Notes: generated by a model from the letters alone, not told the origin. Counted from the first letter of the stretch, positions 34,686 through 45,225 are shown. The stretch is DNA of 64,000 bases from an uncultured Pelagibacteraceae bacterium (GCA_902563435.1 CACEXE010000003.1:1-64000); one strand, 5' to 3'. Program-made: numbers and translations.

Positions 34686-35759
34686 TTATTTTGGTAACCA
34701 GGAACTGTACAAAGGGTTATCATTGGTAATTGGAAGTTTGATACTTTTGTTTTGTCTTGATGAACTGTAAACAGCAGTTACAAATTCTAAAGATTTTCTA
34801 GCATCCAATAAAGTTACTTCATCACTAACTTTTCCATCAAGTTTGTTGGCTATTTCATCAAACATTCCTGCATACCATGATTTAGGTTTTTCGACTTTTG
34901 ACAATACTTCTTCAATTTGACTTTTTGAAATAGGAGCTCTTGGTAAAAATACCCATTCATCGTCAGCTGGATTATAAGGTTTATCTGGAGATGCTCCCGA
35001 TTCTACTGTCAGTCCATCAAAACAGAATTTTAGTCTACTGGTATCATTTGCTGCACCTAGGGTGATAGAGCTAGTGACCAATGTTCCATCTTTCATTTCA
35101 ATTGATAAAGATGCACAGTCTTCAACCTCAATATCATTTACTCTTGTTGTTAATTTTGCAAATACATTGGAAACTGGACCTAGTATCATACTCACCAAGT
35201 CATGAATATGTATAGCATGACTTAATATTGCTCCTCCTTGTTCACCATCCCAAGTACCTCTCCAAGGTTTTAAATAATAATCTTTTCCTCTGTTCCAATG
35301 AGTCTCCAATGAGGCGATTAAAGGTTTTCCAGCAAGTCCTGACTTAATTAGTGCCTTAAATTTAGAAAATCCTGATCCATACCTATATTGGAAAACTGGA
35401 AAGATTATCTTGCCTGTTTTTTTGCTAATATTTGCTAGCTCATCAATTTCTTTAAGACTTGAAACCAATGGTTTTTCGCAAATTACATGCTTTCCAGCTT
35501 CAAGAGATTTTTTGCACGCAGAAAAATGTAAATGGGGTGGGAGACAAATGTCAATTATATCTATTTCCTTTACTTTTAATACATCATCAAAGTTTAATGA
35601 CATTTTAGTATCATTATTTGACGCCAATATTTTATCTATTGCATCTCTAGTTAAACCACACAATGTATGAACACTAAATCGGTCTGATACTTTTTGAAAA
35701 TCTTCAAAATGCTTAGCTCCTATGTTAGTTCCTATTATTGCTACCTGATATTTTTTCAT
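34686..35759 (-). CDS. Gfo/Idh/MocA-family oxidoreductase
   Basis: A 357-residue NAD(P)-dependent sugar dehydrogenase of the Gfo/Idh/MocA family. N-terminal Rossmann loop AIIGTNIGAKHF at residues 8-19, the diagnostic CEKPL at about 95 with Lys acting in catalysis, and AILSHAIHIHDLVSMI in the C-terminal domain giving the substrate-side His/Asp. The substrate is unknown; sugars, inositols and their derivatives are typical. It overlaps the next Gfo/Idh/MocA gene by four bases. Confidence 0.88.
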   Translation of the reverse strand: MKKYQVAIIGTNIGAKHFEDFQKVSDRFSVHTLCGLTRDAIDKILASNNDTKMSLNFDDVLKVKEIDIIDICLPPHLHFSACKKSLEAGKHVICEKPLVSSLKEIDELANISKKTGKIIFPVFQYRYGSGFSKFKALIKSGLAGKPLIASLETHWNRGKDYYLKPWRGTWDGEQGGAILSHAIHIHDLVSMILGPVSNVFAKLTTRVNDIEVEDCASLSIEMKDGTLVTSSITLGAANDTSRLKFCFDGLTVESGASPDKPYNPADDEWVFLPRAPISKSQIEEVLSKVEKPKSWYAGMFDEIANKLDGKVSDEVTLLDARKSLEFVTAVYSSSRQNKSIKLPITNDNPLYSSWLPK

Positions 35760-36766
35760 TTTTTTTCAGCTAATTCTTGAGCTTTAATTGCTAGTTCCAT
35801 TGATAAGTAAGTAAGTTCTTGTGAACAAGCAGTATCAGTTCTATTCAAAACATCTTGAATTAAATTAGCAAAGTAGGACAGTTTTACATTCGAACAGTCA
35901 ATATGTTTAACATAATCATTATTTGCCAAAAATAATTGATTTCCTTTTTCAGATTTTGCTAGGTCTGTATATTTTCTAATTTCAATAAAACCTTTATCAC
36001 CTAGTATAAATAACCTTCCATCTCCCCAAGTAGGAAGTGCATCAGGAGTAAACCAATCTAAACGAACATATCCATGACCACCACTTCCTGTAAGATTAAC
36101 TTCCCCGAAATCTTGAAAACCAACAAATTCTTTCTTAGTCGTATTTTCGACTAAAGCATGGTTTACCTTAGCTTCATTTGAATTAGTAAATACTAAAAAT
36201 TGGTGAATTTGATGTGAGCCTATATCTGTTATTATTCCACCATAACTATCACGATCATAAAACCAATCTGGTCTTTCATAATTACCTTGCCTGTGGGGAC
36301 CAGTACCAATTGTTTGTTTTACTTTTCCAATCTTACCATCAGCGACCAGTTCTTCAGCTTTTGTTACAGCAGCTACATGAAATCTTTCTGAAAAATTAAT
36401 TGACCAAATTTTTCCTGTGCTTTTAACTGTTTGTTTTAGATTGTTAAGTTGCTCAAGAGTTGTACATCCTGGCTTGTCAACCATTACATCTTTTCCAGCT
36501 TTCATTGCGTCAATAGATAGATTTGCCCTGTCTTTAGGAATGGATGAAATTAAAATCATATCAATTGTATCATCATTTAAAATATCACTTTTATTATCTA
36601 CTCTTTTAATTTGAGGATATTTTTTTCTAAATTCATCTAAAGTTAAGGGAGAACCTTGTGTCCAAAAATAATTACAACTACATCCCTCTTTAAGCATCTC
36701 ATCAAGCATGTCAAAGATATGACCATGATCAATACCCAATACTCCAAGATTTATAGTTTTAGTCAT
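35756..36766 (-). CDS. Gfo/Idh/MocA-family oxidoreductase, second copy
   Basis: A second member of the family, 336 residues, divergent from its neighbour. Rossmann start LGVLGIDHGHIFDML, catalytic VDKPGC near residue 96 (DKP instead of EKP), and GGIITDIGSHQIHQFL in the C-terminal domain. Being adjacent and translationally coupled with the other copy, the pair may act on successive oxidations of one sugar, as in some inositol or glucoside degradation pathways. No aldolase, kinase or isomerase accompanies them. Confidence 0.87.
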   Translation of the reverse strand: MTKTINLGVLGIDHGHIFDMLDEMLKEGCSCNYFWTQGSPLTLDEFRKKYPQIKRVDNKSDILNDDTIDMILISSIPKDRANLSIDAMKAGKDVMVDKPGCTTLEQLNNLKQTVKSTGKIWSINFSERFHVAAVTKAEELVADGKIGKVKQTIGTGPHRQGNYERPDWFYDRDSYGGIITDIGSHQIHQFLVFTNSNEAKVNHALVENTTKKEFVGFQDFGEVNLTGSGGHGYVRLDWFTPDALPTWGDGRLFILGDKGFIEIRKYTDLAKSEKGNQLFLANNDYVKHIDCSNVKLSYFANLIQDVLNRTDTACSQELTYLSMELAIKAQELAEKK

Positions 36767-36807
36767 AAACTATTTTAGCAGAATAAAAGTTTTAAATAAG
36801 ATTTTAA

Positions 36808-38127
36808 TTATTGGGAAGGGTTATTCTCTACAATAACTGTTTCTGCGGTTTCTACTGGTTTTATCGGGTCTTCGATAGGCTCTGTCGCTGGATTAAGTTC
36901 TAAGCCAATAGGTGTTATTGTTGTAGGAAGAGGTGTGAATTGAGAGTCAGGGTTTTCAACAACCTCTCTAACTTTCATCCTGTAAACTCCATATGCTCCT
37001 ATTAAACAGTGAAATATAATTAGAAATATAAAGTAACCATTCTCTCCTATAAAATCCATAAACATAGAACATAAAAAAGGGCCACTAATTGCACCCATTC
37101 CAAAGGTAAATTGTAAACCTGCACCTGCAGCTACAAATTTTTCTTTAGCTATAAAATCATTAGTGTGAGCAAATATTAATGCAAACATAGGAAGACTAAA
37201 GAAAGCATATAAACCTGTAAAAATATAAAACCAAAACTTCGAGCTAGCTAAACCTTCAGGTAAATGCATCGTGCCCACTGAAAAAATTGCACATAACGCA
37301 AAGAAAGCCGAAGCAAATGTGGAATATACTGTAACTGTTCTTCTGTCATAAATATCTGATAGTTTACCAATTGGCCATTGCGAAATAGCTCCAGAAATAG
37401 CTATTAAAAATGTTACAAAAGAAATTTCAAATATACTAAAATTCATTGACGCTGCATAAACAGCAATTAAAGCAAACATTGCAGAGTGACAAATTCCACA
37501 TAAAAGTGCACTTACCATTCCAAAAGGAGAGGCCTCATAAAGTTCTTTAATTTTCATTCCAATAATTTTTTTAAATTTTGGAGGTTTTTTCTTAGTTAAT
37601 AATATTGGAACAAGTGACAACGACATGAATAAAGAAACAAGTATAAATGGCTGAAAATTTTCTGGTTTACTGAAGTTTAAAAAAAACATTCCAATTGCCA
37701 TGGATGCGTAAAGAACGATCATATAAATTGATAAAACACTTCCTCTGTTTTTATTGCTTGCTCGGTCGTTTAACCAGCTTTCTGCAATTGTATATAAACA
37801 TACCATTGAAAAACCTGAAGCAATTCTCAATATAAACCATGTAAATGGATTGATTATTATAGAGTGCACTAAAACAACGATAGAAGCAATTGATGCAAAA
37901 GCAGCAAATACTCTTATATGACCAACTCTTGATACTAAAATTGGAACTGTTTTTGCTCCGATAAAATAGCCTACAAAATATCCTGACAACATAAATCCGG
38001 TTGCTGTTAAGCTGAAACTTTCATGAACAGCTCTTACTCCAAGTAAAGAAACTTGAAATCCATGAGCTATCATAATTAGACCCATGCCCGTGAATAATGC
38101 CCAGGAGTTTTTAAGTATCTTTTCCAT
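36808..38127 (-). CDS. MFS transporter
   Basis: A twelve-helix major facilitator of 439 residues resembling the YcaD branch. LNDRASNKNRGSVLSIYMI near residue 118 and GKLSDIYDRRTVTVYS near 258 are the two cytoplasmic loop motifs of the MFS. The last 45 residues form a hydrophilic, Pro/Thr/Glu-rich tail (TPLPTTITPIGLELNPATEP) likely to be unstructured. Substrate unknown. A link to the Gfo/Idh/MocA pair downstream on the same strand is possible but the 41-base gap leaves it open. Confidence 0.85.
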   Translation of the reverse strand: MEKILKNSWALFTGMGLIMIAHGFQVSLLGVRAVHESFSLTATGFMLSGYFVGYFIGAKTVPILVSRVGHIRVFAAFASIASIVVLVHSIIINPFTWFILRIASGFSMVCLYTIAESWLNDRASNKNRGSVLSIYMIVLYASMAIGMFFLNFSKPENFQPFILVSLFMSLSLVPILLTKKKPPKFKKIIGMKIKELYEASPFGMVSALLCGICHSAMFALIAVYAASMNFSIFEISFVTFLIAISGAISQWPIGKLSDIYDRRTVTVYSTFASAFFALCAIFSVGTMHLPEGLASSKFWFYIFTGLYAFFSLPMFALIFAHTNDFIAKEKFVAAGAGLQFTFGMGAISGPFLCSMFMDFIGENGYFIFLIIFHCLIGAYGVYRMKVREVVENPDSQFTPLPTTITPIGLELNPATEPIEDPIKPVETAETVIVENNPSQ

Positions 38128-38176
38128 AATTTCGCTATCTATGGATGATTTGATATTAAATCAAGAAATTAATTAA

Positions 38177-39061
38177 TTATTTTTCAGTCTCTCTTAGTTT
38201 TATAAATGAGTGGATCCCCAAAGTAATAATGATCACGGCACCTCCGATAATTGTCTCAAGGGTTGGCTGCTCTTTGACAACTAACCAAACCCAAATTGGA
38301 CCTATTATCGTTTCTAATAAGAAAAATAGATTTACTTCCTCTGCTGGTATAAATCTTGGTGCGATTGTTACTAAAACAAAAGGTAAGGCTACACAAATAA
38401 TGCACATTACTGGTATGTAAATTTGATCGGTTCCATTTAAATTAAAGTTTTCAACAAAGAAGAAAGCAAATACTGCAACTCCTAATTTGCCCATTACAGC
38501 AGACGGCAAAAGATCTCTGTCCTTGGCATATCTAATTAGAACCGCATTTACTGCTAATCCTGCAGCTGTAACAAATCCCATTATATTCCCAAAAAGATTA
38601 CCAACTTGTAGCGAGTCGTAAAAAATAAACAAAGCCGCCAAAAATGTGATGAAAATGGCGATCCAAGTCCCTTTACTAGGCATTTCTTTTAAGAATATTG
38701 CCCCAAGTATTGCTGAAAGCATTGGCGCTAAAGCAATCATTATTAACGTATTGGCTACGTTAGTATTTTGAATAGATACAATGAAAGTGATGTTGCAAAT
38801 AGAAAAACTAATTGCGTAAAATATACCAACTGTACCAACTTTTAAAAAGGCGTTAATAAAATTTTGCCTATAAAATAATAGTAGTCCAATTAAGACTATA
38901 AAGAAAGGTATGGCTCCTCTATAAAAAAGCATTCCCCATGTTTCTATGTCTGAAAGCCTGATAAGTAATGAGTCAGGCGTAATGAACATTACAGCTACGA
39001 AGGCTAGTAGTGAACCTTTCTTTTGATCTGATAATTTATTCAAGCTCTTAAACCTTTCCAA
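38177..39061 (-). CDS. EamA/DMT-family permease
   Basis: A two-repeat EamA transporter, 294 residues, ten helices. Landmarks: SIQNTNVANTLIMIALAPMLSAILG-like and FLKEMPSKGTW segments near residues 95-130, and EEVNLFFLLETIIGPIWVWL near 240. It overlaps the end of gshB by 22 bases on the same strand, so it is tied to glutathione synthesis genes at the transcript level. Transport of a thiol, amino acid or peptide is possible but unproven. Confidence 0.87.
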   Translation of the reverse strand: MERFKSLNKLSDQKKGSLLAFVAVMFITPDSLLIRLSDIETWGMLFYRGAIPFFIVLIGLLLFYRQNFINAFLKVGTVGIFYAISFSICNITFIVSIQNTNVANTLIMIALAPMLSAILGAIFLKEMPSKGTWIAIFITFLAALFIFYDSLQVGNLFGNIMGFVTAAGLAVNAVLIRYAKDRDLLPSAVMGKLGVAVFAFFFVENFNLNGTDQIYIPVMCIICVALPFVLVTIAPRFIPAEEVNLFFLLETIIGPIWVWLVVKEQPTLETIIGGAVIIITLGIHSFIKLRETEK

Positions 39062-39966
39062 AATATCTTAGCAAGATTGATTTTAGATAGGTCATAGTAT
39101 GTTTTTAATCCGGTAGGAGACGTTACGTTAATATCTCCATTTAGTTTCTGATCTATGAAGTCAATTCCAGCAAAATAAATATTATCACTCTTTAACTTTT
39201 TTCCAATAATTTTTGAAATTTTTAATTCTTGTCTTGAAAGTTTAGTAAGTTTAGGCACAGCACCTTTGCTCATATTACTCAAATATGAACCTTTTTTAGG
39301 AACTCTTGAGATTGCTCCACATACTTTACCATTAATAATAAAAACTCTCTTATCTCCTTTAAATATATTTTTTAAGAATTTTTGAAACATTGAATGACCA
39401 TTTTTATTTAAAAAATTTGTAATAAGTTTTTTATTAAACTTATTTTTAATGAGATGAATTTGATTACCGCCATATCCATTAATGGGTTTCATAATCATAC
39501 TTTTATTTTGTTTATAAAATTTCTTAATTTCTTCTATATTATTTGAAAACAAAGTATTAGGCATAAATTTGATAAAATGTTTTGAATACAACTTTTCTGA
39601 TACATTTCTGATAGCAGTTGGATTATTTATTACTTTTGCTTTTTTTAAGTCATCTAAAATAAGAGTAGTTATTAAATATTCTGAATTAAATGGAGGATCC
39701 TGCCTAATTAAAATAAATTTAAGATTTTCTACGTCAATTTTTTGTTTTTTATAAATTTTATAAAATTTTTTTCTTTCATAATTAAATTTTACAAATACTC
39801 CATTTGCATATGTTTTATTTTTGATGATAGATAAATTTGAGGGAGTATAATAAAATATTTTATATCCTAGTTTCTGAGCTTCATATGCTAAAAATATTGA
39901 TGTGTCAGAAGATATATTAATTTTATCTAATTTATCACCTTGTATGCCTATTATTTTATTTGTCAT
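39040..39966 (-). CDS. gshB: Glutathione synthetase
   Basis: Adds glycine to gamma-glutamylcysteine with ATP. The 308-residue protein is the bacterial ATP-grasp GshB type: RQDPPFNSEYL near residue 90, IMKPINGYGGNQI near 158, RVFIINGKVCGAISRVPKKGSYLSN-like block near 202 and FAGIDFI / INVTSPTGLKTYYDLS at the end. All match the family pattern. It overlaps gshA upstream by 11 bases, so both steps are translated together. Confidence 0.93.
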   Translation of the reverse strand: MTNKIIGIQGDKLDKINISSDTSIFLAYEAQKLGYKIFYYTPSNLSIIKNKTYANGVFVKFNYERKKFYKIYKKQKIDVENLKFILIRQDPPFNSEYLITTLILDDLKKAKVINNPTAIRNVSEKLYSKHFIKFMPNTLFSNNIEEIKKFYKQNKSMIMKPINGYGGNQIHLIKNKFNKKLITNFLNKNGHSMFQKFLKNIFKGDKRVFIINGKVCGAISRVPKKGSYLSNMSKGAVPKLTKLSRQELKISKIIGKKLKSDNIYFAGIDFIDQKLNGDINVTSPTGLKTYYDLSKINLAKIFWKGLRA

Positions 39967-41245
39967 ATAAATCTTCTAAATTTTGAAATTTAGAGAATTT
40001 ATTTATAACATGACTGGCGACTGTTTCTTTATTATTGATAATCTTATTTAAGTGTTCCAAGTATTTAGTTTCGTTTGAACCGCTTTTTCCAATAAAATCT
40101 CTCTTTTCTAAGCCTTTTTTGGCAATTTTTAATAAGTTAGAGATCCAATAAATCATATCTTTACCCATTAAATTTGTATCAAGTCCTTTCATAGGCGCAT
40201 CTTTATAAGCATTTAACAAATCTTTCTTTTCCCATTTTGAAATAAATTCTAATGCTTCATCTAAATTACCATATAAAAGACCAGTAAAAAAAGCAGGACC
40301 AGCACAAATACAGTTCCAACCACAAGTATCCATAGATCTTAATTCAATGTATTGTTTTAATCTATTCTCTGTAAATATAGTACTTAAATGCAATCCAAGA
40401 TCGTCAATACTTGGTAAAGATTTATTAATTTCTTGAATATTACCATTCATATAATCAGAAAATTTATAATTTTTACCAGATAAATATTTATCATCTTTTT
40501 TTAAAAACAGTATTGGATAATCCATTACAAAATCAGCATATTTTTCAAAATCAACATTTTCTAAAAAAATTTCTGGAAGACCACCTCTTGATGTTTCTTG
40601 CCATACTTTTGATCGGTATGATAAATATTTACTATCTTTTTTCTCAACAATTGATGAGTTTGCAAAAAGTGCAATACTTAATGGAACTAAACTATTTGCT
40701 AATTTAAATTTTTTTATAAAGTCATTCTCAGACGTGTAGTCTAGATTTAACTGCGTTCCAGATGTTCTATACATCATATCTAAACTGAGCGACCCACCTT
40801 TAGGCATATCCTTTGTCATTACTTCATATCTTTTTTTTGGATTGTTTGGAATTTCAGACAATTTAGATATTGGATCAAATCCAGCACTTACTATTTTTAA
40901 ATCCAATTTTTCAACAACTTGTTTAAGTTCAAACAAATAATTATTAGCTTCAGAGCAAACTTCATGAATATTAGTTAATTGAGCACCTGCAAGCTCAATT
41001 TGATTACCTGGTTCTAAAGTTATACTCTTATTATTTTTATTTAACGCTATAACATTCTCACCTTCATATGATGGTTTCCAACCAAATTCATATAAAATTT
41101 TGAAAATCTCTTTAATTGTAGAATAATTAATTCTTTTATTATTCTTCTTGTAGAAAAGAAATTTTTCGTGCTCAACTCCTATTTTGGTATTAATAGGTTC
41201 CTTAATTCCTGATTTAAAATGATCTATTATGTTATCTTTATTCAT
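39956..41245 (-). CDS. gshA: Glutamate-cysteine ligase (alphaproteobacterial/plant type)
   Basis: Makes gamma-glutamylcysteine. The 429-residue enzyme belongs to the GCS2 lineage shared by alphaproteobacteria and plants, not the E. coli GshA type. Landmarks: IGVEHEKFLFY near residue 22, ITLEPGNQIELAGAQL near 75, MTKDMPKGGSLSLDMMYRTSGTQLNLDY-like block near 140, and YIELRSMDTCGWN near 305. It is ten bases downstream of the DUF255 gene and heads gshA-gshB-EamA. Confidence 0.94.
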   Translation of the reverse strand: MNKDNIIDHFKSGIKEPINTKIGVEHEKFLFYKKNNKRINYSTIKEIFKILYEFGWKPSYEGENVIALNKNNKSITLEPGNQIELAGAQLTNIHEVCSEANNYLFELKQVVEKLDLKIVSAGFDPISKLSEIPNNPKKRYEVMTKDMPKGGSLSLDMMYRTSGTQLNLDYTSENDFIKKFKLANSLVPLSIALFANSSIVEKKDSKYLSYRSKVWQETSRGGLPEIFLENVDFEKYADFVMDYPILFLKKDDKYLSGKNYKFSDYMNGNIQEINKSLPSIDDLGLHLSTIFTENRLKQYIELRSMDTCGWNCICAGPAFFTGLLYGNLDEALEFISKWEKKDLLNAYKDAPMKGLDTNLMGKDMIYWISNLLKIAKKGLEKRDFIGKSGSNETKYLEHLNKIINNKETVASHVINKFSKFQNLEDLYDK

Positions 41246-41254
41246 GTTGATGAT

Positions 41255-43195
41255 TTAATCACTCTTACTTAGATATTCAACAGCTTCGCTTATGTTAATT
41301 AATTTGTTAGAACAAATTTGGTTTTTACATATAATAACACTAGGTTTTGTATCATTATTTAATTGGTAAACAAATGTTGCAACGCCTAGATATTCTTTTT
41401 GTAAATAAATCTGCATTTCCTTAATAGACTTAGATGTTCCTTGGAATGTGAATGATAAGCTATTATCGCAAATATCTAGGGTTTTAATAAAGCTAAACAT
41501 TTGTGAATAATAAGAGTTTAAAACCTGATGAAATGATTTTTTAAGAACCTCATTTCTTTCAGACCATATTTTATCATTTGTAATTGAATATAATTTATTT
41601 GAAATTAGTAGATATACACTATTACCATTTGGTATATTGCTATCGTTCAAGTCTAGTGGACTTGCAAACAAATCATTATCTTTAATAATATTTTTCTGGA
41701 ACAGCTGCGTTTCTTTATTAAAGAATAATTCCCAAGTATCATTCATTATTTTTATTGATTTTTCTAAAGCTTTTTTGTCAGCATTAACTTCATATAGAGT
41801 TATCATAAGTAAAGCATAATATACGTAGTCCTCAAGAAAAGTCTCTATTTCTTTATTTTCATAACAATGAATAATTTTTTGGTTTAATTTTTTATTTAAT
41901 ATTTCAATTGTTTCTATCGTCTTACTTTTTAAATCTTCATCGTCTAAATTTACTGAAGTTTTGAGAAGAACTTGGAGCATATATGCATTTAAATCAGTTT
42001 GAGATTTATCGTCAAAAAATGGTTTTATTCTTTTTCTTCTAATATTAAGTAATTTATTTTTTATCTGATCTAGGCTATTTTTGTCTCCATCAGGTATTAA
42101 ATTTTTTTCTACCAGGATGTTATTTCCTTCAAAATTACCACTTTCTGAAATTTCATAATTATTTTCTAAATATTTAATATCATCCTTTAAAAGATTTTTT
42201 AATTCTGTATATGACCAAATATAATATTTTCCTTCAACACCTTCGCTATCAGCGTCATATGCGGAACCATATAATTCTTCTTTGTTTTTAAATTCATTAT
42301 TAAAATATTGAATTGTTTGTAAAAGTTTATTTTTAAAATAATCATTTTTTGTATTTTGATAAAATTTAGTCAAGAGATCAATAAATTGTATATTGTCGTA
42401 AAGCATTTTTTCAAAGTGAGGTATTATCCATTTTTCATCGACAGCATATCTTGAAATTCCTCCTTCTAGTTGATCATAAATACCTTTGGAACAAAGATTA
42501 TTGAGCAAAATTTCAACAGGCTTAAAATAATTTTTATTCTTGGTCTTTAAAAAGAAGTAAAACATTGCATCAAATAAATAAAATTGGGGGAACTTCGGTG
42601 CTCCTTTGAAACTTCCGTTATTTTCATCTAAATAATTAATAATTTTTTCAACAAATGGCTCCAATGGCTGATTTAAAACTGCAGATCTTTGATTAATTTT
42701 TGAGAATATCTCTTTAACTTGTGGTGCCTGAGCTAAAATTTTTTCTCTATTTTCATTATAAACATTATGCACATTATTTAGGACTTTTTTAAAGTCAGGT
42801 CTTCCTTGAATTTCCTTTGGTGGAAAGTAAGTGCCGCCAGTAAAAGGTACACCATTTTCGTCTAAAAACATTGATAATGGCCACCCACCTTGTGCTCCAG
42901 TTAATATTGATAAGCTTTTTTGAAAGACATAATCTAAATCAGGTCTTTCCTCTCTATCAACTTTAATATTTATAAACTTTTCGTTCATCAGTTTAGCAGT
43001 TTCATCATTTTCAAAACTCTCATGAGCCATAACATGACACCAATGACAACTTGCATATCCAACGCTTAAAAATATAGGCTTTCTCTCTTTCTTTGCTTTG
43101 CCTAAAGTTTCTTTATTCCAAGGAAACCAATCAACTGGATTATCTTTATGTTGTTGAAGATAAGGACTTTTTTCGTTTTTTAAAATATTAGACAA
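41255..43195 (-). CDS. Thioredoxin-domain protein of the DUF255/YyaL (SSP411) family
   Basis: A 646-residue DUF255 protein. It joins a thioredoxin-like domain (motif [16 protein letters not shown], a CHWC pair near residue 52) to a long alpha/alpha-barrel related to N-acylglucosamine epimerases and glycosidases ([38 protein letters not shown]). The start is TTG at 43195, right after the HD gene stop; this gives [16 protein letters not shown], the normal family N-terminus. Function is unsettled. It precedes the glutathione genes, consistent with redox work. Confidence 0.88.
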   Translation of the reverse strand: MSNILKNEKSPYLQQHKDNPVDWFPWNKETLGKAKKERKPIFLSVGYASCHWCHVMAHESFENDETAKLMNEKFINIKVDREERPDLDYVFQKSLSILTGAQGGWPLSMFLDENGVPFTGGTYFPPKEIQGRPDFKKVLNNVHNVYNENREKILAQAPQVKEIFSKINQRSAVLNQPLEPFVEKIINYLDENNGSFKGAPKFPQFYLFDAMFYFFLKTKNKNYFKPVEILLNNLCSKGIYDQLEGGISRYAVDEKWIIPHFEKMLYDNIQFIDLLTKFYQNTKNDYFKNKLLQTIQYFNNEFKNKEELYGSAYDADSEGVEGKYYIWSYTELKNLLKDDIKYLENNYEISESGNFEGNNILVEKNLIPDGDKNSLDQIKNKLLNIRRKRIKPFFDDKSQTDLNAYMLQVLLKTSVNLDDEDLKSKTIETIEILNKKLNQKIIHCYENKEIETFLEDYVYYALLMITLYEVNADKKALEKSIKIMNDTWELFFNKETQLFQKNIIKDNDLFASPLDLNDSNIPNGNSVYLLISNKLYSITNDKIWSERNEVLKKSFHQVLNSYYSQMFSFIKTLDICDNSLSFTFQGTSKSIKEMQIYLQKEYLGVATFVYQLNNDTKPSVIICKNQICSNKLINISEAVEYLSKSD

Positions 43196-43196
43196 T

Positions 43197-43754
43197 TTAG
43201 TGATGGTAATAAGGTTTTCTAGAAAAAATATTCCTAACCATCGGTTCAAATTCTTTTAAAGTCATTGACTTATAATTAGGATCAAAAGAAGCCTGATCAT
43301 AGTTTTCACAAAAATCTATTGTTGCTTGATAATGCTCTGCATCCTTATATTTTTCTCTTGCATTTTTATCCCCGCCTAAGTGTTCTGCAGAGTAATAGGT
43401 TTGAAATAAACCATGATGTAAAATAATCCAGTAAGTTTTTTCTGATACATAAGGTTTAATCACTGATGCAGCATACTGTGAATGATTCATTGGAGCCAAT
43501 TCATCTCCAAGATCGTGCAATAATGTGGCTACAACCATTTCTTCGTTTTCACCATTTTTGTATGCTCTTGTTGCTGCTTGTAATGAATGTTCTAATCTTG
43601 TTATCTGATATCCTTCAAGTGTAGTAGTCTGTGAAGCCAAATAATCTAAAATTCTGTCTGCAGTTTTTCTTTCATATTGACTTTCTAATTTTTCTAAAAG
43701 TTGATAGTCGTCTTTAGTACCATTCTTCATTTCTGTAAAACTTACTTTTTTCAT
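43197..43754 (-). CDS. HD-domain protein, possibly an HD-type oxygenase or phosphohydrolase
   Basis: A 185-residue single HD-domain protein. Metal ligands fit H56 (RLEHSLQAA), H80-D81 (LLHDLGD), H91 (NHSQYA), H113/H114 ([10 protein letters not shown]) and D153 (NYDQASFD). The six-ligand pattern and the LEHSLQAA and LLHDLGD sequences resemble PhnZ/TmpB-like mixed-valent di-iron oxygenases as much as HD hydrolases. No phosphonate genes lie nearby. It lies one base after purF on the same strand and two bases before the DUF255 gene's start. Confidence 0.8.
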   Translation of the reverse strand: MKKVSFTEMKNGTKDDYQLLEKLESQYERKTADRILDYLASQTTTLEGYQITRLEHSLQAATRAYKNGENEEMVVATLLHDLGDELAPMNHSQYAASVIKPYVSEKTYWIILHHGLFQTYYSAEHLGGDKNAREKYKDAEHYQATIDFCENYDQASFDPNYKSMTLKEFEPMVRNIFSRKPYYHH

Positions 43755-43755
43755 T

Positions 43756-45225
43756 TTAATTATTTGATGCGGTACTCAATAAAGAAAGTTGGGTTACTTT
43801 ATCTTCGCCAAGCTCATCTATTATTTTTACAGGGTATTCCCCAGTAAAGTGATGATCTGTTAATTGTGGATAATTTTCATTTCTTTTTTCAAATCCCATT
43901 CCTAAATATAAACCATTCAAACTTAAGAATTTTAGTGATTTTGCTTTAATAAATTCACATATTTCAGCTGTAGATTTGTTTGCTGCTAAAAGCTCTTTTT
44001 TTGTTGGTGTATCAACTCCATAAAAATCAGGAAACTTAATTTCGGGACTTGCTATTCTCACGTGAACTTCTTTTGCTCCAGAATCGTATAACATCTTCAC
44101 TATTTTTGACGATGTGGTACCTCTTACTAGTGAGTCATCAACCAAAATAATCCTCTTATTTTTTATTACTGAGATATTTGGATTCAATTTTAGCTTAACT
44201 CCCAAACTTCTAATTTGTTGAGAGGGTTCAATAAAAGTCCTTCCAACATAATGGTTTCGAATTAAACCTAGGTCGAATTTTAGACCTTTTTCTTCAGCAT
44301 ATCCGAGTGCTGCAGCGTTACCTGAGTCTGGGACAGGCACAACTAAGTCAGCTTCTATTTTGTCCTCTTTTGCCAATTGTTGTCCAAAATTCTTTCTGTA
44401 TTCGTATGCAGTTTTACCGTTTAAGATACTGTCTGGTCTAGAAAAATAAATGTATTCAAACACGCATGGTCTAATTTTTTTTGGAGGAAAAGGTTTAATA
44501 CTTTTTAATTCATCATTTTCGATGTAAACAATTTCTCCATTTTCTACCTCTCTTACAAATTTTGCTCCAATTATATCAAATGCACAAGTTTCAGAAGCAA
44601 ATACATAGGAATTTTTTAATTTACCAATTACTAATGGTCTAATTCCGTAGGGATCTCTAACACCTATAAGTGTGTTTTGTGTCATCATTACAAGTGAGTA
44701 TCCACCTTGAATTTGAAAAATAGCATCAATGATTTTATCAATTGTTTTGTTTCTTTTAGATTTAGCAATTAATTGAACAATAGTTTCAGTATCTGATGTA
44801 GTATAAAATATTGCACCATCTTCAACTAATTTGTTTCTTAGTGTAATTGCATTTGTAAGATTTCCATTATGTGCAACACCTATACCTCCTGCATTTGTAT
44901 CAGCAAAAAAAGGTTGTACATTCCTTAAAGCAGTTCCACCTGTAGTTGAGTAGCGATTATGACCAATTGCGTATTTTCCAGGAAGTTTTTTTAAAACTTT
45001 TTCATCATTAAAATTATCACCAACTAACCCAAATCTTTTTTCTGAATGATATTTTTCTCCATCGTATGAAACAATACCACAGCCTTCTTGTCCTCTATGT
45101 TGAAGGGCATGTAGGCCTAAAGCTGTAAGGGTAGAAGCATCACTAGAATTGCTTATTCCAAATACTGCACACTCTTCCTTAATCTTGGGATCATATATCT
45201 TGAACTTTTTCTTTAGTTTCTTCAT
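43756..45225 (-). CDS. purF: Amidophosphoribosyltransferase
   Basis: First committed enzyme of purine synthesis: PRPP and glutamine to phosphoribosylamine. The 489-residue product has an 18-residue leader before the N-terminal nucleophile Cys19 (EECAVFG), which must be removed. The Ntn domain shows HALQHRGQEG and GHNRYSTTGG; the PRPP loop is ILVDDSLVRGTTS near 350. Cys in RPCVFEYIYFSRPD remains, but the other Fe-S ligand positions of the Bacillus enzyme read as FPDFYG and TDHHFTGEYP, so no cluster is expected. It overlaps cvpA by 35 bases. Confidence 0.95.
   Translation of the reverse strand: MKKLKKKFKIYDPKIKEECAVFGISNSSDASTLTALGLHALQHRGQEGCGIVSYDGEKYHSEKRFGLVGDNFNDEKVLKKLPGKYAIGHNRYSTTGGTALRNVQPFFADTNAGGIGVAHNGNLTNAITLRNKLVEDGAIFYTTSDTETIVQLIAKSKRNKTIDKIIDAIFQIQGGYSLVMMTQNTLIGVRDPYGIRPLVIGKLKNSYVFASETCAFDIIGAKFVREVENGEIVYIENDELKSIKPFPPKKIRPCVFEYIYFSRPDSILNGKTAYEYRKNFGQQLAKEDKIEADLVVPVPDSGNAAALGYAEEKGLKFDLGLIRNHYVGRTFIEPSQQIRSLGVKLKLNPNISVIKNKRIILVDDSLVRGTTSSKIVKMLYDSGAKEVHVRIASPEIKFPDFYGVDTPTKKELLAANKSTAEICEFIKAKSLKFLSLNGLYLGMGFEKRNENYPQLTDHHFTGEYPVKIIDELGEDKVTQLSLLSTASNN

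Noticed and set aside
43196-43249. Upstream ATG for the DUF255 gene at 43249
   Set aside because: It would overlap the HD gene by 53 bases and add residues absent from the family; the TTG at 43195 gives the conserved start.
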